64,000 nucleotides of DNA. It comes from Phoma sp. XZ068. Lineage: Eukaryota; Ascomycota; Dothideomycetes; Pleosporales; Didymellaceae. The notes below the pieces were generated by a model, which made no database searches, was not told where the DNA came from, and saw nothing but the letters and a program-made list of their open reading frames with translations. Shown piece after piece: positions 35,244-47,352 of the stretch; position 1 is the stretch's first letter, and each line of letters begins with the position of its first letter. The stretch lies in contig RBKR01000002.1 in assembly GCA_004835665.1 (NCBI GenBank), positions 124,001 to 188,000 on the forward strand. Direction: 5' to 3'. A program made the translations under genes and the position numbers.

Positions 35244-36161
35244 ATGCCCCGCCCAAAACGCATGAGCGACATCCTCGCCTCCTCCACATCTACATCCACA
35301 CACATAACATCACCCACACCCACCGCACCACCATACTCAAGCGACGGCCCAACCCTACCCATCATACCCGCCCCGTCTCACGCCCAAACACCAGCGAAAG
35401 GTCGGAAACGCAAACGCGGCTCGAATACCGCAGCAGACAAAGAAGCAGAAGCAGACACAAATGCGCAAGGCAAATCGAAAACAAACTCGCAGGACCGAGA
35501 GAGGAAAACGAATCACCCCAGTCTCTACTCGCCTTGGACTCTCCTCCCCAAACGCGAGAGCAAAGCGGTTGAACAGCGGGGGGTAGATAAGGTGGTGGTT
35601 GTGGTGTGGAGTCGGAATCAGAATGTTAAAGCTGGGATTACTAGATTGGTGCGGTATCTTGGCGGGGGGACGGACGGGAGGGATGGGGAAGGTGGAGGAA
35701 GACCGGGGGAAGAGGGAGTGTTGAACACGAAGCAGGGGGAGGGGGTTATTGCCATCTCGGCGCAGGGAGAAGGTACGGTTAAGCTTGTGGGGATTGTGGA
35801 TGTTGCTAGGAGGGTTGTCTCACAGGATGCAGAAGGGAGGGGAAAGGATGGGGAAGGAGAGGCGACGAAGTGGTTCGCGTACACGGTTCTCAGCAGTGTT
35901 GTTGCGCCGCGTAGACCTCTAGCTCGGGATACTGCAGACGCGCAGGGGGACGACGGCGATGGCGACGGCGAGGCTATGGATGTCGATGGCGATGTCGATA
36001 GCGATAACGGCGATGACCAGGCGAAATCACAACACAACACACAATCTTCAACGAAGAGGATCCCCGTTCTCACTGTCTGGCTATCGCGAACACAAATCCC
36101 CGGTTTCAAAGACGCGTTTGGCGAGCAGGAATTTATGGTGCACAACGCGCCTTCTGAATGA
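35244..36161 (+). CDS. Alba-like domain protein
   Basis: Single exon, 305 residues. Residues 1-110 are Ser/Thr/Pro-rich with a basic GRKRKRG stretch. The Alba-type core is VDKVVVVVWSRNQNVKAG..LVRYL followed, after a Gly-rich insertion, by VIAISAQGEGTVKLVGIVDVARRVV. A long acidic region (DGDGDGEAMDVDGDVDSD) comes next, then a final strand-like KRIPVLTVWLSRTQIPGF. Alba-fold proteins bind DNA or RNA, including RNase P/MRP subunits; which role applies here is not visible. The insertion inside the core makes it longer than archaeal Alba. Convergent spacing from ECT1 is 215 bp, same strand. Confidence 0.75.
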   Translation: MPRPKRMSDILASSTSTSTHITSPTPTAPPYSSDGPTLPIIPAPSHAQTPAKGRKRKRGSNTAADKEAEADTNAQGKSKTNSQDRERKTNHPSLYSPWTLLPKRESKAVEQRGVDKVVVVVWSRNQNVKAGITRLVRYLGGGTDGRDGEGGGRPGEEGVLNTKQGEGVIAISAQGEGTVKLVGIVDVARRVVSQDAEGRGKDGEGEATKWFAYTVLSSVVAPRRPLARDTADAQGDDGDGDGEAMDVDGDVDSDNGDDQAKSQHNTQSSTKRIPVLTVWLSRTQIPGFKDAFGEQEFMVHNAPSE

Positions 36162-38249
36162 TATGAATGGCTCATCCCTGTGGAATAAAAGATCTATCAA
36201 TTCAAGTTTTCACGTGTGAGCTATGGAAGTTGGAGAGCCTGTTTGTGTTCGACTCGACATTGAGGGTCTCTTGGGTTGTCGGGTGGGCGCGATGGTATTC
36301 CTAGATACTTCTTGAGTAGTAAGAGATATGGATGGACGGAGTACTTGCGGAGAAGGCGGGGAATGGGAGAAGGAGAAGAATGCAGTGGGCAGATCATTAG
36401 ATCACTACTATAATTACGAAGAAGCTCATTTTCATTGGCCGAACACTTTCAGCAACAGCAAGACTTACAAACTTCTTTCCCCAACGCAACAATGCTCTAG
36501 TTCCTACAACCACTTGTGATACACACCTAAGCCTAATAACACTATTTTGCGTGCTTAGAATTCATGATCATGTTGCAGTGCTGGTGTTCTATATTGTTGA
36601 GGAAGATGTTTTTTTTTGGTAAAGGCTAGTTCTTTGAGGAGCGCGGAGGGAAAATGATAATACCCCAGTTCATTTTTCTTGCTTGGTGGGGTGGAAGGAT
36701 TGATTGAGCGCCGTCCAAAGCCGCTGCATCACAACACGCACACACCCCTCCCCTCCCCTTCCACAAGTTCGCTAGAAGCAGTGCGTTGCCACCCAACGCA
36801 TCGTGCTGTTTTGAAGGGCAGTAGTGTAATTAGCGTTTAGTACGTACAGTAGGTAAATGAATCAGTGGATAAACTTTCTTGCTTGGGCGAGTACTTCAAA
36901 CTTCGACTACTAGATTAGTGATCATGGATGATACCCGACAACACCACACCCAACAATACCCAACGAGACTAAAGTGGTAGTGCTGACGGGCTGGTCAACA
37001 AAATTAATTAAATACTGCATGTGAATACATGTGAAAGAGAATAGAAGGTGAGGCGAAATGTCAGCCTTGGTTTGGACCGCTGCGTTTGTTTGGTGTTGCG
37101 AGACACTTCCACATCATCTGCTCTGCTCTGCGGTGAGAATGCGGCAAACCACCGCTGGTGATATGAGCACGGTTAGCACATTTATAGGGTCTCTGCTTAA
37201 AGGTTGCGGCGTTGGAGGAGGAGTATTGTTAGATGCGGTGGGGGATTGAAATCGATATTGATATAGCGATTCGTTTTATAACAGAGTTATCAAATGTACA
37301 GTTACGATGTGTACCTTGGATTCAGATTAATTCTAGCAAGCGGTGGAAGTGAAGAGAAGGTAAGGGTAGATGGAGATGAAGGTGAGATGCAAGGAAAGAA
37401 TCAAACTGAGGAAGGTCAGTTGGTTATTTGTAGCTGGTCCTTGATTGTTTATTATCTTAGGGCTCTTCTTGAACTTGCTTGGTTAACTGCATTGTCTGTA
37501 GATATATTGGTTATAGGTGTTAATTGTAAATAAATATAGTGAACATAGTACATGTAGCTAGCTAGGAAGCAAAATTGTGCAAGGAATATCTGTAGAAAGT
37601 GGACTGCACTGTACTGTACGGGGTACTACTTTAACGTAGTCAAAGTACGAGTGATTGAGTTACATAATTTAAATAAATACTTTGGGGTCTGACTGAGGGG
37701 TTGTTAGGGGCTGGAGGTGTTGAGAAGGTTACGATCGACCATCTTCATCTTTTGAGAGTGGCTGCTGGTGCTGTGCTCTCTCAAGACGACTCTGTGGGTG
37801 GATGTGTCGTTTTGGCAAGTCAGGCCATGAAAGAATATGATGGGTGGTCCAGACGCACAGTGTCACGAAGCGACGTAAAGTGAAGACTGGGCTTATGTAA
37901 AATTCAAGCGTCCCGACCACAATGAACAGAGCCACGAATTTTCTTCCTTGCTCGCTGCGGTTCTCACATGTATCCTCGACTAATCTCACAAATTTCCCCA
38001 ATAGTTGAATTAAAACTTGCGTTGAACGCAGCTCACTCCTCTGTCGGTATGATGTTCGTAAACCAACGCAGCATCTCAGGTATAACCTTAGAGATCTCCG
38101 CTACACCGACTATCGCACGTCGTCAGCCACGTCCCACGGTTTTTCGTTAGCAAACATCAAGGTCACAAACATGTTATCCCGTACAGAGTCCTTGCCTCAG
38201 CCCCAAACGACAGCACACCCATATTGCTCTGCTTCAACTGCTCCTTGTC
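36162..38249. other. gene-poor, AT-rich stretch
   Basis: No gene, RNA gene or clear transposon seen. Frames are short with stops throughout. Base composition is visibly more AT-rich than the housekeeping block to the left. Confidence 0.5.
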
Positions 38250-39290
38250 AGACTCTGTATGCCTCCGCCGTCAAAACTACGGATAGTAATGACCTTGATT
38301 CGTGCACTGCAGCAATATATTCGCCGAAATCACCACTCGTTTCCAAGCTTCCCCCCCCAGAATGGCTTCTCCAAAAGTACGGATCCAATATTGTGATACG
38401 CATATACTCCAGCCAGACGCTAAGACCAATTTCTTCCTTCTGGACTGCAATCCATTGAGCCGCTGGAGCAACATGAAGGCATTCTAATCTTGTGATTCCT
38501 CGTTCTTCAAGATGTTGTTTAGTGATTACAAGCTGCTGACGGCACGACGATACCCAGAATGCTTCTTCTCGTCTGTAGTGGTTGGGGTGGCAACGTTTTT
38601 GAGACCCGCACCTTTCCACGTGTGATACCATTCTATCTCCTCTAGGTGGTCGCTGAGGCGATAGAGGACTGCGACACCGTTCTTGAAGAATTCATTGAAG
38701 ACAAACCGGTCTAGTAAATCGTACCCGATTGCGTCGGTTCAGGGAGACGTGGAGTATAGATATGTAATTGTTGTGGAGAGCGTGTTGGGCTAGCTGACTG
38801 TCACGTAGATACATGCGATTCATGAGCAAGGTTCGCGACAATGACAGCCAGAGTGGTTCTCGAACTTTGGCGAGGGGATGGAAATTGCTACTTCAGACGA
38901 TTCAGACAAGCTAATGCACGACTAGCAGAATGAAAGCCTGAGTCATCAGAAGAAAGAGACTGCCTTACGCCGAGCACGGAGATGTCATGGCTGTCGAGGA
39001 GACGTTGCACTAGGAGTTTTGACATGCAGGTCACTTGGTTATGTAAGATGGCCATCTATCTGGGGGTTCGACTCTTTGACCCGATGTAGCAAAACTTCCA
39101 GCTTCACCCAATTGGATGCGTTCCTGTGTTAGCTTCTCGAGTGGTGTACGATAGTTCACGACCTCGGAAATGCGCCTAGTCTTGATCGCAAGTACAGACT
39201 TTTTCTGCACTGCGGTCATCTCGCCAAATAGTTGGAAGTGATCTTATAGCGTGTCAATGACCGTGGAGCGTTTCCTAACATACGGCTGGT
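38250..39290 (-). pseudogene. decayed protein-coding gene, family not identified
   Basis: On the minus strand, successive coding-like pieces follow each other in different frames. These are ELFGEM-type text with MTAVQKKSVLAIKTRRISEV (39219-39031); a frame with KLLVQRLLDSHDISVLGV just downstream; NFHPLAKVREPLWLSLSRTL leading to a His/Asn-rich helix; then, after a frame change near 38715, DRFVFNEFFKNGVAVLYRLS and EEIEWYHTWKGAGLKN, ending in a stop; and another piece with LEERGITRLECLHVAPAAQW. Some frame changes could be introns, but at least one has no plausible splice sites nearby. I read it as a relic rather than a working gene. Not assigned to a family. Confidence 0.4.
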
Positions 39291-40847
39291 TACCGAGGCT
39301 TATTGAAGGGTCGAGATACTATCAAGGGGATACATCTTCGAAGTAGAAACATGTGCTCGTTCAGGTGTGTTTATTGCGCGTCCACTTCGTGACAAGTTGT
39401 CAAAATTCGATAGATGGACAGGGAATCGCTGAGCTGTCCGGATATCGCATCGTTGACCTGGGACAACAGACATCTAGCTCTGCCACGGCTGGGGTTTGTT
39501 GTGCCAGGGCTGATTTCATATGCCGAACGGCTTCTGAAAACTCACTTTTGTCGCATCTAGGTTCTGGCCCTTCATGCAGAGTCGAAGGACACTATATGCC
39601 ACAGGGTCGGCGCAAGTGTTGGGTAATGCGGCCGAAGCAGCCAAGAAACAGCATTGGATGTTGGGAAGATATCAAGAGTACTACAAGTTCCGTATAATTG
39701 CGTGAATTGAACCAGGTGGATGTGATAAAAAGAATATATGGAGGGGTTAGCGTTTGCTGGTGGGGAGGAAGTCAGAAACAGGCTGACGTCATTGTCCGAC
39801 TGCACACAACTTCTGCACCAACTACCACAATCTTCCGTGATATTCTGCAACCATCCCCCGCATCAACTCAGCATTTGTACAGATATTGTAGAAAGTATCA
39901 CGAGAGAATGGAGTGAGGGAAACCCTGTTCCAACGATGTCCTGTCATGGACGCGACTTCCGACACGCTGTGAAACGCGATTGCGCTCTTCATCGCCACCA
40001 CGGCCACAACAGGACGGCTGCCAAAGAGCCGCATGCACAAAAGTTAGCCTAAATCATCCGGATTGCGCTTGTCCGCAGCCACTATCTTCTCTGCGGTCGA
40101 GATCAATCAGTGCTTGCAACATTTGATCCATTACCGATCCCTCGTATGGAATTAGTCTTCTTCAAAGATGCGCGAAGCTTCTCCGCATACGCTTGGCCCC
40201 GTTGATCATTATTGTTTCCTCAGGTGTTTATTGCGTTCCTAAGGCGTTCGGGTGTGTTCCTCAGGCGTTTACTACAGTGGGGACATGCGCGTTTCATGAT
40301 TCACGCCCAGCTGAAACACCAAGATCGCACCTGAACGGTCGCAGATCACCCGGATATCGCTATCCGACCCACGCTGCAACACAATACAAGCCTAGAGTTC
40401 AATGCTTAGCCATAGTTAAGCATTTTGAGGCAACCTTCTCAGGGCTCCATTGGCTTCATCGGCCGTACACCGACCCACTGCTCAATGCTTCCAAACCGCA
40501 CGGGCCTGGGCATGAGACTCGGCACGAAACTTTCACCTGTTTACGACTTCCAGACGTCTGGAGACCCTTCGTGACCGTCTCGTGGGCGAGAAGTGCGTTT
40601 TCGGTGAGCCTCAAGCTCCGCTTTGCTAGTCGCGTGGTATCCGCTCCCGGGAACCCTCGCGAATCATCCTCATGTGGGAAACTATATATCTTGGTCTTGG
40701 AGCGGCCTCTCCCTAAGGACCAGAATTGCAGGCCATTCGCATTTACTTCTTATTCCACTACCTAATAATTCCTTCCTCGTAATTTTCAGTCTGCGACTAC
40801 CCATTCATCACTTTCGATAATCTATTTCGACGACTACAATTTTCAAG
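39291..40847. other. intergenic, promoter side of the cupredoxin gene
   Basis: No gene seen. Three imperfect copies of a CCTMAGGYGTT-type 20-bp motif lie at about 40210-40275. A TATA-like TATATAT lies near 40685, about 160 bp before the cupredoxin ATG. Confidence 0.45.
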
Positions 40848-41598
40848 ATGCTTTTCTCAACCATTCTCGCTGCCGGGCTTGCCCAAGCCATGACAGCTTC
40901 TGCTGCCACTATGATGGTCACCGTCGCAGCAAACAACAAGTTCCAGTTCACTCCCAACTCGGTCACCGCTCAGCCCGGAGACATGGTCGCTTTCAACTTT
41001 GTTGCTCAGGTAAGACATCATCATCTCTACATTTGAACACAACACTGATCTGATTCAGAACCACTCCGTCGCCTCGTCGACCGCCAACAACCCTTGCCAG
41101 CCTGAGAGGAACGCTATCTTCTCTGACTTCCAACCTATCCCCGGAAACCCCAATGGCAGCCCCAATGGCGCCAATGCTGCCGCAGCTGGCGGCAGGAACA
41201 GGAACAACAACCGTCAAGCCGGCAACACGCCCATGTTCATGGTCCCTATCACCGACAACCAACCTATCTACATCTACTGCTCCCAGGCCCAGCACTGCCA
41301 GCAAGGCATGGTCATGGTCATCAACCCTCCCAACGGCAATGCTGTCACCCAGTACGCGAACAAGGCTGCCCAGGCCAACAACAACGTCTCCCCCAGGGGC
41401 GGCATGTCCGGTGGTTCAATCACAAACAACAAGGCTGGCACAAACCCCAGGAACGTCCTTGGTGCTCAAGCTGGTGATGCTGCTACTACTGCCACCAACA
41501 ACGGCAAGAACGGTGGCGCTGCTGCTGGTGGTCTTGCGGGTCTTCTTGGAAAGGGGAAGGGAAAGGGAAAGGGAAAGGCAAAGGGAAAGGGAAACTAA
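40848..41598 (+). CDS. secreted cupredoxin-like protein
   Basis: Two exons (40848-41009, 41059-41598), 233 residues. Signal peptide of about 20 residues (MLFSTILAAGLAQAMTASAA). The domain shows the extracellular cupredoxin pattern: VTVAANNKFQFTPNSVTAQPGD, then NHSVASS with His56, and IYCSQAQHCQQGM with Cys128, His133 and Met138, giving a plausible type-1 copper set (H, C, H, M). An Asn/Gly-rich insertion lies between the first and second halves. The C-terminus is Asn/Ala/Gly-rich and ends in a GKGKGKGK-type basic repeat with no GPI signal. The intron is 49 nt and its removal creates the His-containing NHSV. Likely a wall or secreted copper protein; substrate unknown. Confidence 0.85.
41548..41595 (+). 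repeat. GGAAAG coding hexamer repeat
   Basis: Tandem GGAAAG-type units at the 3' end of the cupredoxin gene encode the Gly-Lys tail. Confidence 0.85.
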
Positions 41599-42431
41599 AT
41601 GGTTGATGATGACAGGCGAGTTGACTCTAATGATGTGATGGGCTTGGGGCGTATGGGTTGGGTTGAAAAATATGAAGATCATGTACATAGAAGCTGGACA
41701 TTCTATCAATATTAATACGATATCTCAGACTGATGGTTGTTTTTTGCTGTGTGTGCGAGCTACATGCGTCCAGTATTTCCACAGGCGTTCTCATTCTCGT
41801 TCGATGATATCTCGTCCATTCTTCCACTTTCGTGGGGTTAGGGCGATGGCTCCCACTTTTTGTTCCGTGAAACGTTTCGACTCGGCATCAAGGTCTCCGG
41901 GTTTTACTTCTTGGCTCAGCCTCCGCAAAGATGGGGGCTACGGAGCTTGATGTAGTTTTGAAACTCGGGTTCGCCTGTCACCGATGACCCACTAAAATTG
42001 TGTTTCAAGCACTTCAAGATGTTCGATTGAGCGCAGTAACCATGGACAATAATTTGGATAAAAGATTTCTAATAGGGTACAATCATAAGCATATTGTGTG
42101 GGATATGTCGATATCATTTGGCAGTGATCGCAGCTGTCGATTTTGAGCCCAAGAGCATCGCTCCTCCCCCCCGATTTGCCACACTGTAGAACAAAACAAT
42201 TCACACGGCGAAAGTGTATAGTCTACCTTTATTGTAATGATTTAAGCCAGGCCAAGCAAGGAATACGTACCTTTGCGAGGGAAAAATATTGGGGCCCATA
42301 AGGTCAGATGCATGAAACTTCAAGGATTATCTGCTCAACTTGATACATTCCGAAAGGATCGGAGCGATAGAACAGCCATATCTGTCTCATGCTAGATTGA
42401 TTTCGACACCTTTGGATGAGCATGCACGAAG

Positions 42432-42683
42432 TCATGCGGTCTGTCGTTGCGAACTCAACCCAAATTTCACGGAGTATTCCCACGGCCTCGTCCTGCTGTC
42501 GCGGGCAAAGCACACTTGTCTTGTGCCACAAATCCCTTGAAAGCCCCATATACGTTTCCAGAAAGGCCGAGAGAAGAGCCCGTCACCCTTCAGTCGATGC
42601 AAGCTGAGTGGAGTCAGCCCACCGAGTAGATCTGCGCCTGCATAATGACTTGTATTGTTTGAAAATGAGTGAGCGTTGTCCAC
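42432..42683 (-). pseudogene. relic of a HET-domain gene
   Basis: A short minus-strand frame contains FSRPFWKRIWGFQGICGTRQ followed by VCFARD. This resembles the HET-domain segment that usually reads RPWxxRxWxxQE and then a Cys/Gly turn. The conserved Glu after Gln is lost, and no other HET motif (YxxLSYxWG, WIDxxCINQ) is seen nearby in any frame. Interpreted as a fragment; could be chance. Confidence 0.35.
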
Positions 42684-43686
42684 AGGCTGTGAGTGGCTAT
42701 TGTATGCAAGTGGGTGTCATTGATTGTTGCTGGCCAACCTGTGCCGCCCGAGGCGTACGACAGAGTTATTTATTACGGGCATTGATAAACAGTACCTAGG
42801 TAAGATCACACGTTCGGAATTGGGGTGATGCAGGCACCACTCACATACAAAGCCACCCTAAACTGCCTTGCAAATAAATCCTCTCAACCTGCTCTTAAAA
42901 TCCGCCTTGCAAGTTTTATAAGCACAGAATGCGACACGATTGGAGAATCTGAGTTTCTGGTGCCGATGTTATGCCGAGAACTCTCTTTTAGGCGGTCTTA
43001 CGGTGGTCTTTCTCCGTATTCCACTGCGTGAACAATGACATCACCGCCTATTTGCCCAAGACCATGAAAGTGCCAATTAAATGAGATATTCCTTGAGCAA
43101 CAACCTCGGTTTAGACACTCGAAGCCAAGTCGGCCTATGTTCCTAATGAATACCGGTATTGACAGGCACGCAGGATCATTCATCAGGTGAGGTGCTCACT
43201 TCAGCCTTAGCCTCGGGCCCATCGCCGAACTCCAGATTTCCCGATGCCCGGGACGGCGCGTATGACGACCTGGCCTCCACATGAACCTAAGGACATTTAC
43301 CGTATTCTGCAACTTTATTGCCGGCAACTGCCTCATTGCGACAAGCCAGCCGATGATCTTCATGGTTTCCCCACAATATGATAGTCATTGCAAGCATCGT
43401 CCACACCCCATGTCAAACATAGCCACCAATTACAGCTTTAGGTCCTTTTAAAGAAACCGAAGAGATAGGTGCCCAAGCCTTCAAAAGGGATATAGTCGCC
43501 TAGGCACGCTGCTAGGTACCACGAAGCCGGTCGGGTTTAGACCGATGCACGTGGTGCTCCTCCAAGCTTCATGTATCCTACAGATTGCTGGATATGTTTC
43601 CCCAAGAGGAAGCCGGAGCGGATGACTCCTGGAAGAGGATACATCGTTGATGATCACTTGTCTATGAGGGCGAGAGGAGGATGTAG

Positions 43687-43694
43687 TATATATT
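43687..43694 (+). promoter_or_regulatory. TATA box of the GH5 gene
   Basis: TATATATT about 55 to 60 bp upstream of the ATG at 43748. Confidence 0.5.
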
Positions 43695-43747
43695 TCATGC
43701 TCCGCAAATATGAGAAATCGTAGATCCCACAACATTGGCAGCCCAAG

Positions 43748-45072
43748 ATGCACCTTTTTAGTCTGCTTTGCGGTATTGCGCTCCCTGTAATCGTGTCCGC
43801 CTTTCCCAATGCGCCTTTCGTGACTTCAGGTCAATGGGTCCATGACTCTACAGGCGAAAACTTCACTTACGTAGGAGTCAACTGGCCGGGTGCTGGCGAG
43901 GTGATGATTCCCGAGGGGCTTCAATACCAGAGCATCGCATCCATCGTATCGAAGATCAAAAGCCTTAACATGAATGTTGTTCGTTTGACTTTTGCTATCG
44001 AATTGATCGATGACATCAAAGACAACGGCGGAGATGTTACAATTCAAAATGCGTTCAAGAGGGCATTGGGCGACACCAACGGCACTGCTGTCTATCAGCA
44101 AGTGATAAAGAACAACCCACAGTTCGGATCTTCGACCACCAGACTTCAGGTAAAAACTTGTCCTGTTCACAGCCAACTATTTATTGACCCTTGATCCAGG
44201 TCTACGACGCTATCGCTGCTGAACTTGCGAAGCAGCAAATCTACGTACACCTTGACAACCATATGTCCAAGGGAAAGTGGTGCTGCTCCACCAACGATGG
44301 CAACGCATGGTTCGGTGACACAGAATTTGATGTCGCCAAGTGGAAGCGAGGTCTTCAATACATGGCCGAACATGTAAAACTTTTTACTCTCACACTCCAT
44401 GCGGTAAGCTAACAAGTTCTCCAGAGCAAGCAGTGGCCCAACATGGTCTCAATTGGTCTCCGCAACGAGTTCCGCAAACCAGACAATGCAGGCTCATCCC
44501 TCCCTTACGACTGGCCTACTTGGTACGAGCAAAATGTAGCCGCTGCCGACATTGTCAACGCCGCAAACCCAGACATCCTAATCTTCCTCTCCGGTCTGAA
44601 CTTCGATACAACCCTGCAGCCTATCCCTTGGGCCGACGATCTAGGCAACGGCAAGAAGTTCCTCCTTACTGACTTCAAGTATGCCGACAAACTCGTCCTC
44701 GAGATGCACAATTACCAAAACTCTGCCACAAATTGCGGTGACATCGAAGGCGGCCTCTGGAACAACGGATTCCGCGCAACCGGCGAGAAGGCCGTGAACA
44801 GGATGCCGGTACTGCTTACAGAGTTCGGGTTTTCGCAGTCTGACGGTAGCTATAATAGCGTGTATGCATCCTGCCTACGCAAGCTGATGCCACAATGGAA
44901 GTCCGGCTGGATGGTGTGGGCTCTCGGCGGGAGCTACTATATTCGCAGTGGAACTCAGGATTATGAGGAAACATGGGGTTTAGTAAGTCATGACTGGACG
45001 GCGTGGAGGAACGCCGATGCGATAACAGCACTCAAAGGCATGGTGGACGCCACACTAGCATCTGTGCAGTAA
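43748..45072 (+). CDS. secreted glycoside hydrolase family 5 (cellulase-like)
   Basis: Three exons (43748-44149, 44200-44373, 44425-45072), 407 residues. Signal peptide (LLCGIALPVIVSA). The TIM-barrel landmarks are FTYVGVNWPG, NVVRLTFAIEL, HLDNHMSKGKWCCS, then SIGLRNEFR with Glu207 as acid/base and VLLTEFGF with Glu325 as nucleophile, and WMVWALGGSYY near the end. Introns are 50 and 51 nt with GTAAAA donors. No carbohydrate-binding module. Fungal GH5 enzymes of this type act on beta-glucans of plant or fungal walls; the exact substrate is not readable. Between a cupredoxin and surface proteins, within the accessory part of the window. Confidence 0.92.
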
Positions 45073-45177
45073 CGGCAAGTTGTCCGATCGTAGATCAGCA
45101 CAAGAAATCAAAAGCATTTACTGGTCAACTCACCCAAAATATGCCTTCGAACAGTTGTAAAAAATGTTGCTAGCTTA

Positions 45178-45915
45178 TCACAGCAACATACCAGCTATGG
45201 AGCCCAGCGAGACAACCACAATGATGGCGGCTCCAAGTTTGGAGCCTTCTATGGACATACCATCTGTCCTACTTGCCGCGCCAGCGTAGATCGAAGTAGC
45301 GCTTGCGGTAGAGTTTAACGAAGGGACACAAGTAGGACTGAGCCTGTTGAGAGAATCCGTCACCCAACAGGCGGATGAACTAGTTGTGGATATGCTACTC
45401 ATTGTTGTTGTTGCTGAGGTCTGACTGCTTACAGACGTACTCCGGCCACCCTCGATTTCGCTATCGTCCGGCTTGCACACCACAACTCTGGCCCTCTTCG
45501 CCAGACATCCCATCAAGTCCTGCCATGACTGTCCCACTGCGTCGCAGGTCGCCTGGCACCCATTGAAAACACCGAACCCATCTATCCCAGATTCTTTCAA
45601 TTCGGCGCCATTACAGCATGCGTATAAATCCCAAAACGCGTGTGGATTGTCGCATTCAGAATTAGTGATAGCACATGATGCATTCTGACTTGTTGGGTCT
45701 TGTGGAATCATAGACCAGCGGTTGCAGCATTCTTTCCGAGTGGCAAATGGAGCTTGAGTCGGTAAAAGAGAAGGTGTGGTGAATGGGGGCTTCACGCTTG
45801 TAGATGAGTCGCCGGTAGTCGTATATGTGAACGGGTATGTAGTTGTTGGTAATGTTGTGGCTGGCGCTGTAAGGGTGGAAAAGTGTATTACCCGGCCGTG
45901 TTGGAAAGAGGCCAT
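45178..45915 (-). CDS. cysteine-rich protein with C-terminal membrane anchor
   Basis: Single exon, 245 residues. No N-terminal signal peptide is visible; the start is MASFQHGRVIHF. Thr/Pro-rich residues 15-60 precede a Cys-rich core (KECCNRW, SCAI, ECDNP, YACCNG, NGCQATCDAV, MGCLAKR, VVCKP), then a Ser/Thr-rich stalk with two more Cys and a C-terminal hydrophobic helix (AAIIVVVSLGSIAGMLL) that ends the protein. The layout suits a tail-anchored or GPI-like surface protein, but the missing signal peptide is odd; an upstream exon may have been overlooked. Family not recognised beyond fungal hypothetical proteins. Confidence 0.65.
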   Translation of the reverse strand: MASFQHGRVIHFSTLTAPATTLPTTTYPFTYTTTGDSSTSVKPPFTTPSLLPTQAPFATRKECCNRWSMIPQDPTSQNASCAITNSECDNPHAFWDLYACCNGAELKESGIDGFGVFNGCQATCDAVGQSWQDLMGCLAKRARVVVCKPDDSEIEGGRSTSVSSQTSATTTMSSISTTSSSACWVTDSLNRLSPTCVPSLNSTASATSIYAGAASRTDGMSIEGSKLGAAIIVVVSLGSIAGMLL

Positions 45916-47352
45916 GTTGATGCACTGGTGATACGATTTGGAGGTATGTTGAAGGTAGAGGCAAAGTTTGCATTGAATCCTTGAGATGGTTTACTAAATA
46001 TTGAATGAGAAATATCCTTACAGGCTGTCCTGTCTTTGCTTTCGGAAGCGGCTTCTATACTCGGGACGCCGGCTTCTAGCGTTCACGCCGCCAATATCGA
46101 TTTATAGTCAGAATTCGGCATTCTCAGAGAGTTTGGATCACGTTGTGATGTGGATATATACGGTGAAGCCAAGCCTGATCTGTATAGTTGCCGAGATGAG
46201 CCTCACTGGTGTACTGGTGGCCTTACCGAGCCGCCCCCTATTTAGTGGGTCGAAGTACAAGCGAAATCACGATGATTCTTCAGGTTACAAGCTGCGAGTA
46301 ATTTACGAACAAGCCATCTTCGTATGAGAACACGAAAGGAACGAAATGACTCTGTCACCAAAGACTACAGTTGCACCGATATGTTACTCTACAACGTGGC
46401 CTAGTAAGAAGGGTTCAGCCGGCAAGAGCAATATAAGAATCCGCGAACAGTTTGACAAAGGCTTTGGTACTTCAGCTGGTGAAAGTAGGTTTCATCTTTC
46501 CAACCTTGGGCCTTTAATTGGACAATGCAGTTCCCGGTAGTTGAGCTAAAGCACCACTACTGTGTAGGAGCACCGAAATTGAATGTCCTCTTAACCTCAA
46601 AACATCATCGATGGACCAGTGATCTTACTCCAACTTTTACTCACCTTAAAGCTCGGCAGGCGGTCATTGAAAAGAGCTGCATCCAACATCATGATATTCG
46701 TAACTGGAGCTCGTTAAGACCAGTTAGAAGAAATCGGCTCATTTTATTTAGTCAATTCGCAGCACTACCACGCTAGCTGCAGCAAGCGTGTGGCAAGGCA
46801 TGAACGGTCGTGCAACGTTGTGGGCTGGTGCGGATGAAAGGTATTTTCGGGAGATGCCGAGGCTCAAATTAGCGCGTCCACACTCTTTCTGTTGCTGCTG
46901 AGTAACATTTATTCCAGCAGTCACTTTTGTCATTGGTAAGTCATTAATCTCAATGTATTAAAGCACTCTGAGTATGTTTTTTTTTTCCTTGTATTCATTT
47001 GGGCAGAGGCTTTGAGAGCCGCTGCCCGCCCACCTGCCCTTGGAGTTAGGCATCCTGCGGTTCAATCTCGTTCACTCCTCCTCGAGCTAGTGTCATCTAC
47101 ACCGAGGCTGTCGAGTACACGGACTAGCATCACGATCCTCCCGATGCAACCCTTGCTCAGATGCCGACTGGTACGCCTCGTGTACAATACGCCTGTGCCG
47201 GACAAGGAGTGGCACCCTCTTCCTCCTCCAATATATAGCAAGTAATCTTCTCAACCGCGCTGTTCCTTTGGACAACCATAATTTCAGGTTCCAACGACTG
47301 CATCAGCCAGACTCGCAGAACGCTGGCAATTCACCAATTACTTCTCGTCAAC
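45916..47352. other. intergenic, 1.4 kb, no gene seen
   Basis: Promoters of two divergent surface-protein genes. Includes a T-run near 46977 and a TATATA near 47231, about 120 bp before the GPI-protein ATG. Confidence 0.5.

Larger units (their letters stand above)
41599..43747. other. intergenic, 2.1 kb, with a HET-like relic
   Basis: No intact gene. Contains the HET-like fragment listed next and the GH5 promoter. Confidence 0.5.

Noticed and set aside
39061..39095. GGGGTTCGACTC resembling a tRNA T-loop
   Set aside because: No matching stem, acceptor or A-box around it; it lies within the decayed gene.
40193..40765. 190-codon frame upstream of the cupredoxin gene
   Set aside because: Composition and text are not protein-like; it covers the likely promoter with repeated short motifs.
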